Position numbers and translations under genes: made by a program
Assembly: GCF_037975245.1 (NCBI RefSeq)
Contig: NC_092575.1
Coordinates: forward strand, 27,925,841 to 27,989,840
DNA from: Apostichopus japonicus
Taxonomy: Eukaryota; Echinodermata; Holothuroidea; Aspidochirotida; Stichopodidae
Length of the DNA stretch: 64,000 nt
Reading direction: 5' to 3'
Shown: piece after piece, positions 50,586 to 63,303 of the stretch
How the letters are laid out: each line of letters starts with the position of its first letter
Position numbering within the stretch: position 1 is the first letter of the stretch
The notes under the pieces: model-generated
Databases searched by the model: none
What the model was told of the DNA's origin: nothing
What the model saw: only the letters and a program-made list of their open reading frames with translations

Positions 50586-52575
50586 GTCCGTTGGTCAAAT
50601 GTAGGTGCTGCACATGTTATGCAATAATCACATATGTTTAAGTTCGTCATTATCGGATCCAAATGTCCTCTTAAATTACTATTCTAGACATCCAGACGGT
50701 CCATGCCTCTACCAGTAACTTTCCTCACCGTCGAATTCAGTCCATGAATCGAATCACAACAGTTTTGATATGTTATTAATCAGGATCTGTTATGTTGTTG
50801 CTTGTATGTTGAAGAGCAGGCGTGGAAGTACATGTCGCGCAAAAATGGGGTAAATGGAGACAATATATACCTCTTCAGGCCTCCCAGGAGCAGCGTACGA
50901 TTTTTTTTTACTACTGAGTGAAGAGGTTTGTTTACAAGTGACGAAAACTTCTGGCTCTGATAGCAAAAAATCTACATGGACATGATACGGAAAAATGATG
51001 GTGCCAAATTACTTTTGTGATTTAGTGTGTAAGTCAATGGGATTTTAATGGGCGTTTACAACCTAAAGGTTTTGACACTGCGCACATCAATTCACATGAA
51101 ATGGGAGTAATGGCGCTATTTCAAAACTTGTCAGAGCAGTTCACTCTGAAACTTACAAAAGTGAGCGAGCAGACTTTTTTTTTTTTTTTAAATATCTACA
51201 AATTTGTGACAATACTTGTAACATTAACATGTAACTGTATACGCCTCAATACGACCAATAAATCCATGACGTTAGAATCACTAGGCTGCGTCAACCCTGC
51301 TTATAAAGATGTCTTAATTATCACTTAAATTTAATTTTCTCAGAAGCCATTTTGAAGTGAAATTTTTAGCTTTTGACTTTAGTGAAACTTCTAAATCGCT
51401 ACGTTTTCAGTCTGCGTTGTTACTAATCAGCAATTATCTCCCTAATTTGATACAACACTAACCATCTCATGATAAGTCGATACAGGGAGGAAATACTGTA
51501 CAAATCTTACAACCTTTTAATATATGATATGTAAGTTTACGGCTCTGGCGTGTCTGATTGACCGATGTGGGTGGCGCTTTACATATTGATCACTTTAAGA
51601 TTTCGCCAATTAAGTCTGTCCCATGAAAATGATTCATTAAGTTTGCATCAAAATGTCAATATTTCAACATTTAGGAGCAAATTAATGAATTGCAGCAAAT
51701 TTTGCATCTTAACTTTTCTCATAGATAAAAGTTAGGAACAGTTTATGTCGGTACGATTGCTTCGAAGCTTAGTGTAATCAGTATAAATCAGTATATAAGA
51801 GGGAATTACTAGAATAAGACAATAGTCCTAAATGGCTGGCGATGCACCTCTTCAACAACACAAATGATTCCTTTTTTATGGCGATGTAGGCCTATATTGG
51901 ATTAGATCGTCTAGGCAAGGCTCATTAGTATGCATGATATGAGCTTAAATGTTCGGGAGACAAATAATGAAAACATGAAAACAGCTTAATAATCATCAGT
52001 AGCAAGCAATATTAATACAATGACAGTTAAAGAAATAAGAAATTATAACAAAACGAATAAGCTGCTAACTTTATTTGATCTCTTATTTTACATATAGCCT
52101 ATTCGGTAATCAAAAAAATATATTGTAAGAACAGAAAGAAAAGATCAAGAAATAGTCAGTTTCGAAATCGAAATTTACAATTATCGAAAATCATCTACCG
52201 TGAAAAGGGAAAGAAAAAGAAAAAGCAAAGAAAAGCAAACTAAAACGGAACCGAAAACGAAAAAACGAAAAAAACGAAATATATATATATATATATATAT
52301 ATTTACCAAATTCATAAAATTTTTCCTAGTTGACTTATTAGTTTTGCATGAAAGTAATGTATATGGTAACTAATGCAAAGTGATATGATACGAATATCTT
52401 TAAATAATAATTTACCCAAAAACATGCGATAATAAATGATCTCGTTGCAATTGTTAAATTCAGATAATTTGGTAAATCACGCCAATTAACAAACTATATT
52501 TAAAACAGTGATATCTATCTTAAGTTTGATCAAATTGTTGATGCCATTCAATGTTAAAATCCTTTAAAATATATA

Positions 52576-53233
52576 ATAATAACTAAGATTTATATTGCGC
52601 TATAATTATAAACAAAATAGTTGTCAAAAGCGCCATGCATATAAATACGAATAGAAAGAAAAGCAAAAATAATAATGCAACAATGAAATATAATTACAAA
52701 TCAAATTAAAAAAATGTTTAGCATAGAGAGTTTTTAGTTTAGATTTGAAAAGTGATTTATTAGGTATACATTTTAAATGGTTTGGGAGGGAATTCCACAA
52801 TTTGGGACCAGAAACTGACAAAGCACGGTTGGCATAAATAACCCCATTGGTCCTAGGTTCAAGGAGGGTAATACATTTTGACTGACGGGTGGCACGCTTG
52901 TATTGCTTTACTATTAGAAGTTCTGAAAGGTAGTTTGGAGATAAATGGTTATAAATACAATTGTGGATTAAAATAAGGACTTTGAAATGTAAACGCGTTT
53001 CAATTGGAAGCCAGTGTAATGCTTAAAGAAGAGGGGTAACATGTGTAAACTTAGTTTGCTTGAAGATAAGTTTGGCAGCCCAGTTTTGAATTTTTTGCAA
53101 ACGAATTACCAGATTTTTCGGAAGGCCAATGAAAATAGAATTACAGAAATCAAGGCGGGATGTAACAAAAGCATGGATTAATTGCTCACTCATTTCTTGG
53201 GAGAGATATGGTCTGACTAACTATGGATATATC
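52576..53233 (-). mobile_element. 5'-truncated CR1/L2-like LINE
   Basis: Copy A lacks this block at the matching point (20845), so it is an insertion. On the minus strand it reads IHAFVTSRLDFCNSIFIGLP, LQKIQNWAAKLIF, ALHWLPIETRLHFKVLIL, HLSPNYLSELL and finally LSVSGPKLWNSLPNHLK. This is the C-terminal RT region of CR1/L2-group LINEs. One in-frame TAA precedes ALHWLP. The 3' end is AT-rich (TTAGTTATTATT). It is dead but less decayed than the LINE at 19253. Confidence 0.85.
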
Positions 53234-53645
53234 GTTAATTAGCTGGACCATAACTTTTAATGTATGAAGTTAGAGCCGAAACAGTTTTGGGTTTGCTGTT
53301 TACAAGTTCTATGTCACTGCTGATATGAAAAAGTATCAGGGTGACAAAATGTTGAGAATCGAATCAAATATTTACATGAAATTCTTTCATCACAGTTACT
53401 GAACAGATACTTCTGTGGAAACATCAAAGACGATGTCGTAGTTTAAATTAAATACAAACTAACTTTGTCTATACTTATCAATGGTAATTGGTACAATTAT
53501 TAAAAATGATACGCAATGTTTTTTTTTTATACAGAAAACTGAGTATAAACTTAAACTAATATGTTCCATGGAAAAATGATCAGTCTTTCAGTTCATAAAT
53601 ATTCCTTCTAAAGAGTTATGTGTTCACAGAGAACAATCTTTTCTA

Positions 53646-56600
53646 CACTCTAAAAACACTTGGGTTAAAATTGACCCAAATTGGGTCACTTTTTGACCCA
53701 AATGAAAGTCAGGAGGGAACCTAACACATTTGGGTCAAACTGACCCAGAAAATTAGGTCAGAATAAGTGACCCAATTTATGGGTTGTAAATTTGACCCAG
53801 AAATATTGGTAAATATTGACCCCGGCAAGGGTTATGATGGAAATCAACCACATTTGGGTCAGCTTGACTCTTATAGGAAAAAATACATAAATACAAAAGG
53901 CTTCATTTGACAATGCAATTTATTGATGTAACTCCTTCAAAGAAAGTGAACTGCTGAAAAACTGCTAAAAACTAATGTAAAATTGCAACAAAACTGAATG
54001 TTTCATTAATATGGTACCATAGCACAAGATCTAAAGGAAGGAATTGTTTGAAGCATTACCAATTAATCAAAAATGTTTTTTACCCCAGTGCAATTTTTAC
54101 ATAAACAATTTCAACATTTTATTAGACTTGTATGGATAAAATACAATTTGCTGAATGAATGAACGAACACTTTCTAGCTAGACATGTGTGTGTCTTCATA
54201 ATGATATTTATCAGCTAGAGCATAGACTAGCTCGCATGGGGAAGTATTTGCCTTACTTACGATGTAATAACAAAAGAAGAAAATGACAACCAAAACATGG
54301 TTGCCAATTTTTAAAAGATGGGGTGCTGGATGGTCAGTCTTGAAAATGTTCACTAAATTAGGCCTCGTAAAGAAGATTCCCCTCCCCCCCCCCCTTTTTA
54401 ACACTTATCCATGGATTTCATTAAACGGCGGCAAGCCTTTAAGTAATGAGTCCATATATTATGTGTAATATTTATACTGCTGTTGTACATAACCCAGCAC
54501 GGGTAAATATTATATATGTAAATATGTGTAGAATGGATACACATATTTCTGTATTCCAAGAGCCGTTCAATTGAAAATAGTCCAAGCAATTTATTTAGAG
54601 CAGATAACTGGGACTGGGACAATCCATATAATTTGCTTCTAAAATTTCATGACAGCAAAATATTTGTGAGCTGCAACTTTGGAACTGGAATTTATGAGAT
54701 GAAAACAAATATGATCATACAGGCTGAAAACGTTTTGCCAATTCTTCTTAGAATACAAGCATATCTTTGCTTTGTATATGAGGCAAGTATGCCTTGGTCC
54801 CATAAACGTGATTCAACTAACAGTTGAGATTTCAACTAAAATCACACAACTTCAGATGATAATAAAGATTGCTCGGCATTGAACAAAATTGTGTCCAAAT
54901 TCTTTCAACTGTCATGTAAAAAGGAGTTGTAATGGACAGTTGAATCGATCGCCAAGTTAATTCTAGTGTTGCACTGTGCGAATAGGTCTGAAAATTTTCA
55001 GCCCTACTTCCTTCCGACTTTCAAATATGTCTTCAATGACACAACTGAAGATGACATTTTCCCAGGTAAGTTGTATACAACAGTCTGGAGGAACTGCCAG
55101 GTGTTGTATGATTGCCATTGATAATTCATATCAAAAACATGAAAACATTTAAAACATAAATCAATGGCATTAAGCAGCGACTCCTGTGGAATGGCTTCTC
55201 TCTCTATGATTATGTACGTTTGTTCCGGGCTAACCCTGCTGCTTCCAATAGCTAGAACGAATGGTTGCTTTTGTTTCACCCCTTCAAGGTAGTGTGGAAT
55301 ATTGGTTCCAATCTGAAATGAAAAAGAAAAGGTTATGGAAGCAAACTTCTTAGATTTATTCAAATGCTGCCTTCCATATAGAAAGGATCATATATTGCAG
55401 TACTCCCCAGAAGGCAGGTTGATAGAAGCAATCTTTGTTTTGATTAAGGATGTGCAGTATTTAGCATTTCACAACTTCAGTGATGAATAGTGCCACAATT
55501 TCATAGTGGGTTTTAGAGGTGCCAGGTAGGAATTGTCGGGTCTCTGTAAGTTATTTTGAGGCTCATCTAGGAACCCTTGACAATTGATTATGGATGAACA
55601 CAGTGTTCAGAAGTTAACAAGACACTTATACTATCACACCATACTGCCTGGAATACCACAATGTCCTATCCAATCGGTGTGAATTAGATTGTACACTCTT
55701 CTACTGCACATTCAACATATTCTGCATTCACATTTATATGTATTCATATATCATGTGTATACTGGAATGAAGAAATCATTGTTACAACTCTACCTGTAAT
55801 AAATTTGGTTAAGGGTTTGTACAATGCAACCTGGTGCAGTGGTAGTGGGTTATGGTTCCACAATTTCTGGGGCTGGTGAGGTTCTTCAGGCATTTGATTG
55901 GCACAGCTGCAGAGCATTAGTGACCGATGCTTTGATAGTCCCCTTCCACCATTCCCCTTGGGAAAGTGGCTGAATGCATCGTTCATGTCTTTCAGATGGG
56001 AACATAAAATGGTGGTTCTAGGAGCAGGGTAGGATTGTATCTGATGAATGTCTTGTCTCACCAATCGATGTACACTGCTCGCGAAGAGAAGGCAAGCTCT
56101 TTGCCTGTTTCATCCATAATTTTATCGTCTGTCAATTTTCCTAGATGAACCTGTAACCGACGATGATCTTATAAAAGGAATTTTTCTACTTCAAATTTAG
56201 CTTTCAGCTCACCTTTTGCAAATCTACAAATGAAGTGAGGGCATCTTCAATTGTAGCCCGTTTTCCTTTGCCCTTTATCTTCTGTGACCCAACAGGTAGA
56301 ATGCATGGAATACACTGCAGTGCAATGTTGCATACTTCATCATCTGTAAAGAGGAAAAATAAGAACCTTGGGGAAAGATTCACAGACTTAACACTCATGA
56401 AGGCACTGATTATGCCCGTGTTATAAGGTAACACATTTGTGGGAATATATGATGATATATCAGTTAAAAAATGTCTTTCAGTGGAACAATATGCATTATA
56501 TAGTGTGGATAGGATCTCTGACGGCTCTACAAATCCACCAATTTCTCAACAGCATCTCTGATTGTGATCCAAAGTTGGGTGGATGCCAGGCCAATGAATG

Positions 56601-59600
56601 TTCGTCGATGAAGCAATACAATATTACCAGAATTCTGATGCGAGAATAGAAAACATTTGTAGCTTATAACAAATCCGATGTCATCTATGTTGACTGTGCA
56701 GGGTTGTGCCCATGCCAGACCATTGTGTACTGAAATATGGCAATCAGGCATAATACTTGACACTATTCTGTTGCCTGACCACCTTAATCCCCTGACTGAC
56801 TCCCTCCTCCAAATACACACCATTTTCATTATTTCCCCTGACTGAGGTGAAGCTCAACTGGGGGCCAATTGAAACATCACTGGCAGTGCCACATGAAAAC
56901 AGTTCACATGCATTTTACCTGGGTTAATAAGTTATTGCAACTTAGTTACCTGATAGTTGACTGCTGTCTTGAACAATCCCCAGGTGTCGAGACCAATCAT
57001 TTTGCTTGTCAGCATAATGCAGTAGGTTCCTAGCGACTGCAGGTGTCCATAACAGGAACAATTTGTCCCCACACTTTGGCTTGATGACTTCAAAGTCCAG
57101 ATTAATCTGAAAAAGGATGAAATATGTGACAAGTCTGCACAGAAAGCATTTTTTTGTACCCAGACTTGGACTGTGAACAGAGCTGCAAAATAGTCTTGGA
57201 GGACCATCCAACCAAACTGATGTAGATGTCCCATATCCTGGCACTGAGGTGAATTCTTTTTGCTGGCTACTGCTACAGAGCATAAGACCATATCATCTCA
57301 GATGTTTTGTTTAACTAGAGATACAGGAGTAACGTGATGCTCTTGAAAATGCAACTGAGAGTACATATCCCACAAAGCATACCAAATATTTGTTTGCATC
57401 GATTTGAACAAAATCTTCCATTTTGCTAAAGCAAACTATGAACAAAAAAATGAAATTATACAGCAGGTATTATGCCTTTTTTTATTTTTGCGTTGTGCTT
57501 ATAATTCTGCCCTTCCTGAGAACAAAAACAGTAAACCATTGAGTTAACTGATCCCTTTTTTGTTTTTACACTTCATCGTACCATTAGCTCACCGACAAAG
57601 TTGGATGTATTCCCAGAGGGGGTGTCTTTCGAGTATTGACAGAGGCCATTTATTCTTGCCCTATCCTTGATCTGAAGGTACGAGCAGATTTCCTCGCTGA
57701 TTTCTTGTCTCACACATGAGAAGACCTACAAATGAAATTTGCCTGCTTATTACCCTAAGCTTGCCACATCACAGAATAAAACAACTATCTAAATAAAACC
57801 CACCAGTCCTGAAGTGTCCAGTAGTCTAGGATATTTCGCAAAGATGGCGACGCCCTCTGGATTTTCTCTAATCCACATGAGCCTGGACTTCGCTGTTTTT
57901 TGGTGGTATTCTCTGACTTTACCCAGAGGTTCTTTATTGTGTTTCATCCACTGTACCATCGCCTCAATGGCAGCAGGTTCGATGTCATCTGGAAAAGTTA
58001 ACAATAATTGCCCTATGAAGAATGGATATACCAAGGAATCATGACAAAGATATTGTTCTAAATGTGAATTCTGAAAATCTGCACATTACAAAGGAGATGA
58101 AAAGGTATGCCAGGAATGAACATCCTATGCATGATATGTAATTTCTTCTTACTCTTGTTAACATTTCAAATGTTAACTTAAAAAAAAACACATAAAAATA
58201 CCTTCATCACTCTCCAGACTACTGACTGATGAAGCTGTGGAGTCAGAGTTTGTTTTGTTGGCCTTCCGAATGCTCACATGATTCTTCTTTGCTGTTCTCT
58301 TCCTCACATTCCTGAGTCTTTCTTCCAAATAACCTGTAGCTGCATGCTGTCCAATGCTAGAAGTGTACCAAGCTTCCTGTGAAAACAACCAATGAAGGTA
58401 AAATGTTTTGCCTAAGGACACATGGTCAGAACTCAAACTCCCGATCCTAAAACTACTCAGCAGTTATGAATAATGAGCACCTAGCTATATGCTCATAACA
58501 GAAAGTCAATGTAAATGATGATTTCGCCCCGATTCATTTTGGTTTGAGGCAGACTGTATCGTGACCGGACACCTCCCCCGGACAGTGGGGAATGCCCGGG
58601 GGGGGGGAATTGTCCGGGTGGGGAATTGATGCGGGGTGAGATGTCCTAGAACCGAATGTAATCCCATCCATACGACCTGACACATCTATAATCAATGTTC
58701 TCTAGCTTCCAGCAAACAAATCATGAAACCAAATTGAACATTCAACTGAGAACTCACCAATCACATCAGAGCTGAAATTATTTAGTGAAAATAAAATGAC
58801 AGTATTTTTTAATGAGCCAAGTTGAGGGGGCACATTCCTCCTCATCTCAAATGCATATGATCACATGGGCCGGGAGAGAACAATCTCCATGTTTCTCAGA
58901 GTAAATCAATTCATTTCTTGATGTTCCCAGTTTATGCCAAATATATATTTGTCAAAGCTATTTCATTGACCCACTGACTTAAAACGAAGGGTTTTCTGTA
59001 TATGGTATATAGGCTACTTGGATAACATGTTGACAATTAAAAAGAATGGTAGTATCCAACTGGCAACAGCCATCCTTCTACATTTTAAAAACGTAATCCA
59101 AAAAAAGAAGTGATCTAACATGACAAAAATTGATACTAACATAACCATCTCCATCTTCTCCCTTCAGTTTGGGAAACTCATTTACAATGGATCTTGCAAG
59201 AGCCTCTTTTACATGGGATGTGGGCCTGAAATATAAACAATTTTGTGTAAAATAATGAGTTGCTAAATAAAAGTAAACATTGTGAAAACTAAAAATGTTT
59301 GTTCACCACTGGTCACCACTAATTCTCAAAGACATAGAATTCAAATCACCTATGCTATGAACAAATAAGATCTGTTAGGCCTACTTATTTTCAACCATAA
59401 TATATGCAAAACGGGCTGTTTTTTTTCACATCTTGACCAAAAAGACCTAACATTCTAGGCTAGGCCTAAATGTTAATTTTGTATGAAAATTCAAAATTTT
59501 CATTGCCAAGAAATTTTTAAATGAAATTGTTGTAAATTTATTCCAAGTTCTGCCTCTTGTTTGGTCTTCTTTGTCTTTTTTTTGGTAGGCCTAGGCCTAG

Positions 59601-60754
59601 TCTGATAAGCTATGTTAGTAAACTTACTGCTTAATCAGATGTAACATTAGGCCTAGGCTACAGTAGGTCTAGGCTAGGCAAAGCTATTTTTGTTATTTAG
59701 GCCTAGGCCTACAGTAACCCTAAAATTCTGGTAAAAACGCTGATGTTTTTTTTTGGTCACTGGGGCTTGTTCCATAACTAGGCCTAACGTTAGGCCTATA
59801 ACACTATGCGCAGTAGTGCCTAGCCTAGGCCTAACATTAGGCTACTGTAGGCCTACGACATTACGCATATTCCAAATGTTTCACACTTCAGTAGCTGCCC
59901 TGTGTGTACAAAAAAACCCACTCCATTAGCATGTCTAAATCTAGCCGTCATGCTCATGATCGCTGACCCTCATGATCGCAAATAGGCCTCGCCTAGGGGC
60001 CTAGGCCTCATCATATTTACTTACCAAACTTGGCACAACATTGCTTAGGCCTAGGCCCTAGGCTACTTATGCATTGTCAACAATGCTTACTTATGCAGTT
60101 GTGCATCGTCATATTTATTTTAAATATACAGTTCAATTAGGATTGTGGATTTATCTATCAGATACTAGAGGTTCCGTACATGTATACATCATCTCAATCT
60201 CAACTGCAATAGTGTACTCTTTACAGGCCTAGCCTATGTTATGGCTTAGCGTTAGGCTATAGGCTAGTACGACTACGAATTAGTCACCGACTTAGCCATA
60301 CGTTAAGTCTTCGTATGCTACTTCAGCATTTCTTGAAATTTAATTACATATTAAAAAAGATATTTGCACATGATACCATACCTTGAAATGAATTAGCCCA
60401 TTCCATCAAGCCCCATTCTTCTAATTTATCTTTCACGAACGAATCCATTTGTGCTTCTGATCATGTTCGCTCTGTCAGCAAACTTGTTCTACAGCCAATT
60501 TGTCTATGGCGCGCGCGCAGGGCCAATATGATCGGACGGTCAATGTGTGTTCGTTGATTGGCTGATCTGACATGGTGCACTCATATTCCTATAATGTTGA
60601 CCAATCATAGTCCAATATTATTTTGACTCGTTGATGAAAGTCAGTTTCGGACTTAGCATTAGGTCAGCTTAGTGTATGGTACAACCCAAATTGGGTTATA
60701 AGACCATCGACCCTGCGTTTGGGTCATGAATATGACCCAGGTGTTTTAAGAGTG
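53646..60754. mobile_element. 7.1-kb TIR element (CACTC ends) enclosing a SAMD3-like gene
   Basis: The left end reads CACTCTAAAAACACTTGGGT. The right end in reverse reads CACTCTTAAAACACCTGGGT. Possible 2-bp TA duplications flank it (53644-53645, 60755-60756). Inside the left end, TGGGTCA/TGACCCA motifs recur about ten times to 53865, and several occur inside the right end (60687-60740). CACT-initial ends, a short target duplication and subterminal repeats fit the CACTA (EnSpm) superfamily, though a Tc1-like TA target is not excluded. I see no recognisable CACTA transposase. The only gene found is the spliced SAMD3-like gene, whose start codon lies 306 bp from the right end and whose stop lies about 1.36 kb from the left end. 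Duplicate A lacks the whole element. Confidence 0.75.
55004..60448 (-). CDS. Spliced SAMD3-like protein gene (SAM domain plus conserved C-terminal region)
   Basis: Exons traced on the minus strand: 60448-60382 (MDSFVKDKLEEWGLMEWANS, start of a SAM domain, donor GTATGG); 59225-59141 (HVKEALARSIVNEFPKLKG); 58376-58202 (EAWYTSSIGQHAATGYLEER, basic and Ser-rich); 57988-57804 (IEAMVQWMKHNKE and MWIRENPEGVAIFAKYPRLL); 57725-57593 (VFSCVRQEISEEICSYLQ); 57106-56950 (INLDFEVIKPKCGDKLF); 56343-56213 (EVCNIALQCIPCILP); 55312-55004 (QPFVLAIGSSRVSPEQTYII to a stop). Five junctions join in phase with GT/AG sites: 59141/58376, 58202/57988, 57804/57725, 56950/56343 and 56213/55312. Exon 1 (phase 1) does not join directly to the second, so one or more exons completing the SAM domain are missing. 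The 57593/57106 junction is also unresolved. The ILE-rich tail, VIERxAxPQ and FLQTVVY motifs are typical of SAMD3-like proteins, whose molecular function I do not know. The upstream region is TAGGCCTA-rich. Confidence 0.75.
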
Positions 60755-60954
60755 TATAAAACGCTCTATTGTTGGTGAATGGTGACTCCTTCTTACCGTG
60801 AATGTTCATTCCGACTATACTACGTTAATATCCGCAAATATCACACGCACGTACGCACACGCACGCACACACGCACACACCCACACAGCAAAGCTAATAC
60901 AAACGATTTGAGTAGTTCTTTTCCGCCAAACTTAGATGTACAGCATGTATCGAT
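60755..60954. other. Linker with (CA)n microsatellite
   Basis: The stretch between the TIR element and satellite B contains a CACACG-type run at 60840-60886. Copy A has no counterpart; there the satellite starts almost directly. Confidence 0.7.
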
Positions 60955-62406
60955 AGTACATTAGAGAGAAGAACATTACCTTACAATATGTCTATTAGTA
61001 TACAGTACATTAGAAAGAAGAACATTACCTTACAGTTTGTCTATTAGTATATACAGTACATTAGAAAGAAGAACATTACCTTACAGTATGTCTATTAGTA
61101 TACAGTACATTTGAAAGAAGAACATTACCTTACAGTTTGTCTATTGGTATACAGTACATTAGAAAGAAGAACATTACCTTACAGTTTGTCTATTCGTATA
61201 CAGAACATTAGAAAGAAGAACATTACCTCACAGTTTGTCTATTGGTATACAGTACATTTGAAAGAAGAACATTACCTTACAATATGTATATTAGTATATA
61301 TATATATATATACAGTACATTAGAAAGAAGAACATTACCTCACAGTTTGTCTATTAGTATATACATTAGAAAGAAGAACATTACCTCACAGTTTGTCTAT
61401 TAGTATATAGTACATTAGAAAGAAGAACATTACCTCACACTGTGTCTATTAGTATATAGTACATTAGAAAGAAGAACATTACCTTACAGTTTGTCTATTG
61501 GTATACAGTACATTAGAAAGAAGAACATTACCTTACAGTTTGTCTATTAGTATATACAGTACATTAGAAAGAAGAACATTACCTTACAGTATGTCTATTA
61601 GTATACAGTACATTTGAAAGAAGAACATTACCTTACAGTTTGTCTATTGGTATACAGTACATTAGAAAGAAGAACATTACCTTACAGTTTGTCTATTCGT
61701 ATACAGAACATTAGAAAGAAGAACATTACCTTACAGTTTGTCTATTCGTATACAGAACATTAGAAAGAAGAACATTACCTTACAGTTTGTCTATTCGTAT
61801 ACAGTACATTTGAAAGAAGAACATTACCTTACAATATGTATATTAGTATATATATATATATATATACAGTACATTAGAAAGAAGAACATTACCTCACAGT
61901 TTGTCTATTAGTATATACATTAGAAAGAAGAACATTACCTCACAGTTTGTCTATTAGTATATAGTACATTAGAAAGAAGAACATTACCTCACACTGTGTC
62001 TATTAGTATATAGTACATTAGAAAGAAGAACATTACCTTACAGTTTGTCTATTGGTATACAGTACATTAGAAAGAAGAACATTACCTCACAGTTTGTCTA
62101 TTAGTATATAGTACATTAGAAAGAAGAACATTACCTCACACTGTGTCTATTAGTATATAGTACATTAGAAAGAAGAACATTACCTTACAGTTTGTCTATT
62201 GGTATACAGTACATTTGAAAGAAGAACATTACCTTACAATATGTATATTAGTATATATATATATATACAGTACATTAGAAAGAAGAACATTACCTCACAG
62301 TTTGTCTATTAGTATATAGTACATTAGAAAGAAGAACATTACCTCACAGTTTGTCTATTAGTATATAGTACATTAGAAAGAAGAACATTACCTTACAGTT
62401 TGTATA
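60955..62406. repeat. 49-bp satellite array B, about 28 units
   Basis: It is the same unit as 21245-24643. A variant with TACAATATGTATATTAGTATATATATATA recurs at about 61275, 61829 and 62230. The first two are about 554 bp apart within a larger repeated block, which shows duplication of multi-unit segments. This variant is absent from array A, so the two arrays have evolved separately. Confidence 0.95.
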
Positions 62407-62485
62407 CAGTCATGATATGTTTTAACACCAGTGCCAGTTACTTGTCATTAATCAATTTGCAGCTAATCAAGATTATAATTTGAAG

Positions 62486-63275
62486 CATGGGCGTCAACAG
62501 GTGGGGGACGGGGAGGACATGTCCCCCCCCACTTTCAAAAGTGAAGGGGATATCATATCATTTGTCCCCCCCCCACTTTTCAGAGCAGTTATTAAAAAAA
62601 TCACATGCATATGCGCGATTTTCTATCACAATTGCTGAGCTGATTCAAGTAGAATCTAACTTAAGAATCATTATCAATAAATTGCACTGGAAATTAGAAC
62701 AGTGCTTGGCCCTTTATCCCCCTTCCTCCGATATTCACCCTCCCGCTTCGTCCGAGACCTCAGATAAAAGTTTGTGCGATGTTTGAACGATGTTTTAGAG
62801 TGTTTTGTGGAAGCACCCCTTCTCGCCAGAAATGGAATTCCCCTTGCCCTACACTGTGAATCAGAGAAAACGACGCATTTCAACTTGAAAACAAGTCGAA
62901 GACCCCACCAGGAAGGTAATATCATATATTTTAGGCCCTACAGACAGTATTCTGCCTGTATGCAGGGTACTATATGATACCAAACTACCGAAAATATTTC
63001 GTTTGAGATGGACGCTGTGTAATTCGTTTTCCTTGGTGTCAGAACGGCATCTTTCTACCAGTACTTTCTGTCGGAATTTAGTTTTGTGAGACAAAATTTC
63101 TCCTCACAGATCTGGTTCTGATGTAACTAAAAACGACTCAGGAAGGCCGTCTCCTGCGATCTAGGGGGTCTTATGTACCCAAAATTTTCTGGTACGCTAC
63201 GCGCCAACCAATGGTGGCGCTCCGCTTAGATAGTATAGTGTCCCCCCCACTTTCTGAAATCTGCTGACGCCCATG
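62486..63275. mobile_element. hAT-type element (TSD ATTTGAAG) with known empty site
   Basis: It begins CATGGGCGTCAACAG and ends CTGCTGACGCCCATG, an inverted repeat with one unpaired base. A perfect 8-bp duplication, ATTTGAAG, flanks it at 62478-62485 and 63276-63283. Copy A at about 24717-24724 has one ATTTGAAG and no insert. It contains C-tracts and a GGTGGCGCTCCGCTTAGATA core shared with the 283-615 family. At 790 bp it has only short frames and no transposase domain. Confidence 0.93.
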
Positions 63276-63303
63276 ATTTGAAGCATAGGCCTATACCATT
63301 GAA

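Noticed and set aside
56932-57291. 119-codon minus-strand frame as one exon
   Set aside because: It runs through an acceptor and is out of frame with the exon at 57106-56950, whose phase fits the next exon. Part of 57120-57250 could still be a separate small exon.
53646-60754. Clean empty site for the 7.1-kb element in copy A
   Set aside because: Copy A also lacks the 200 bp to the right of the element, so the junction there is not a simple pre-integration site.
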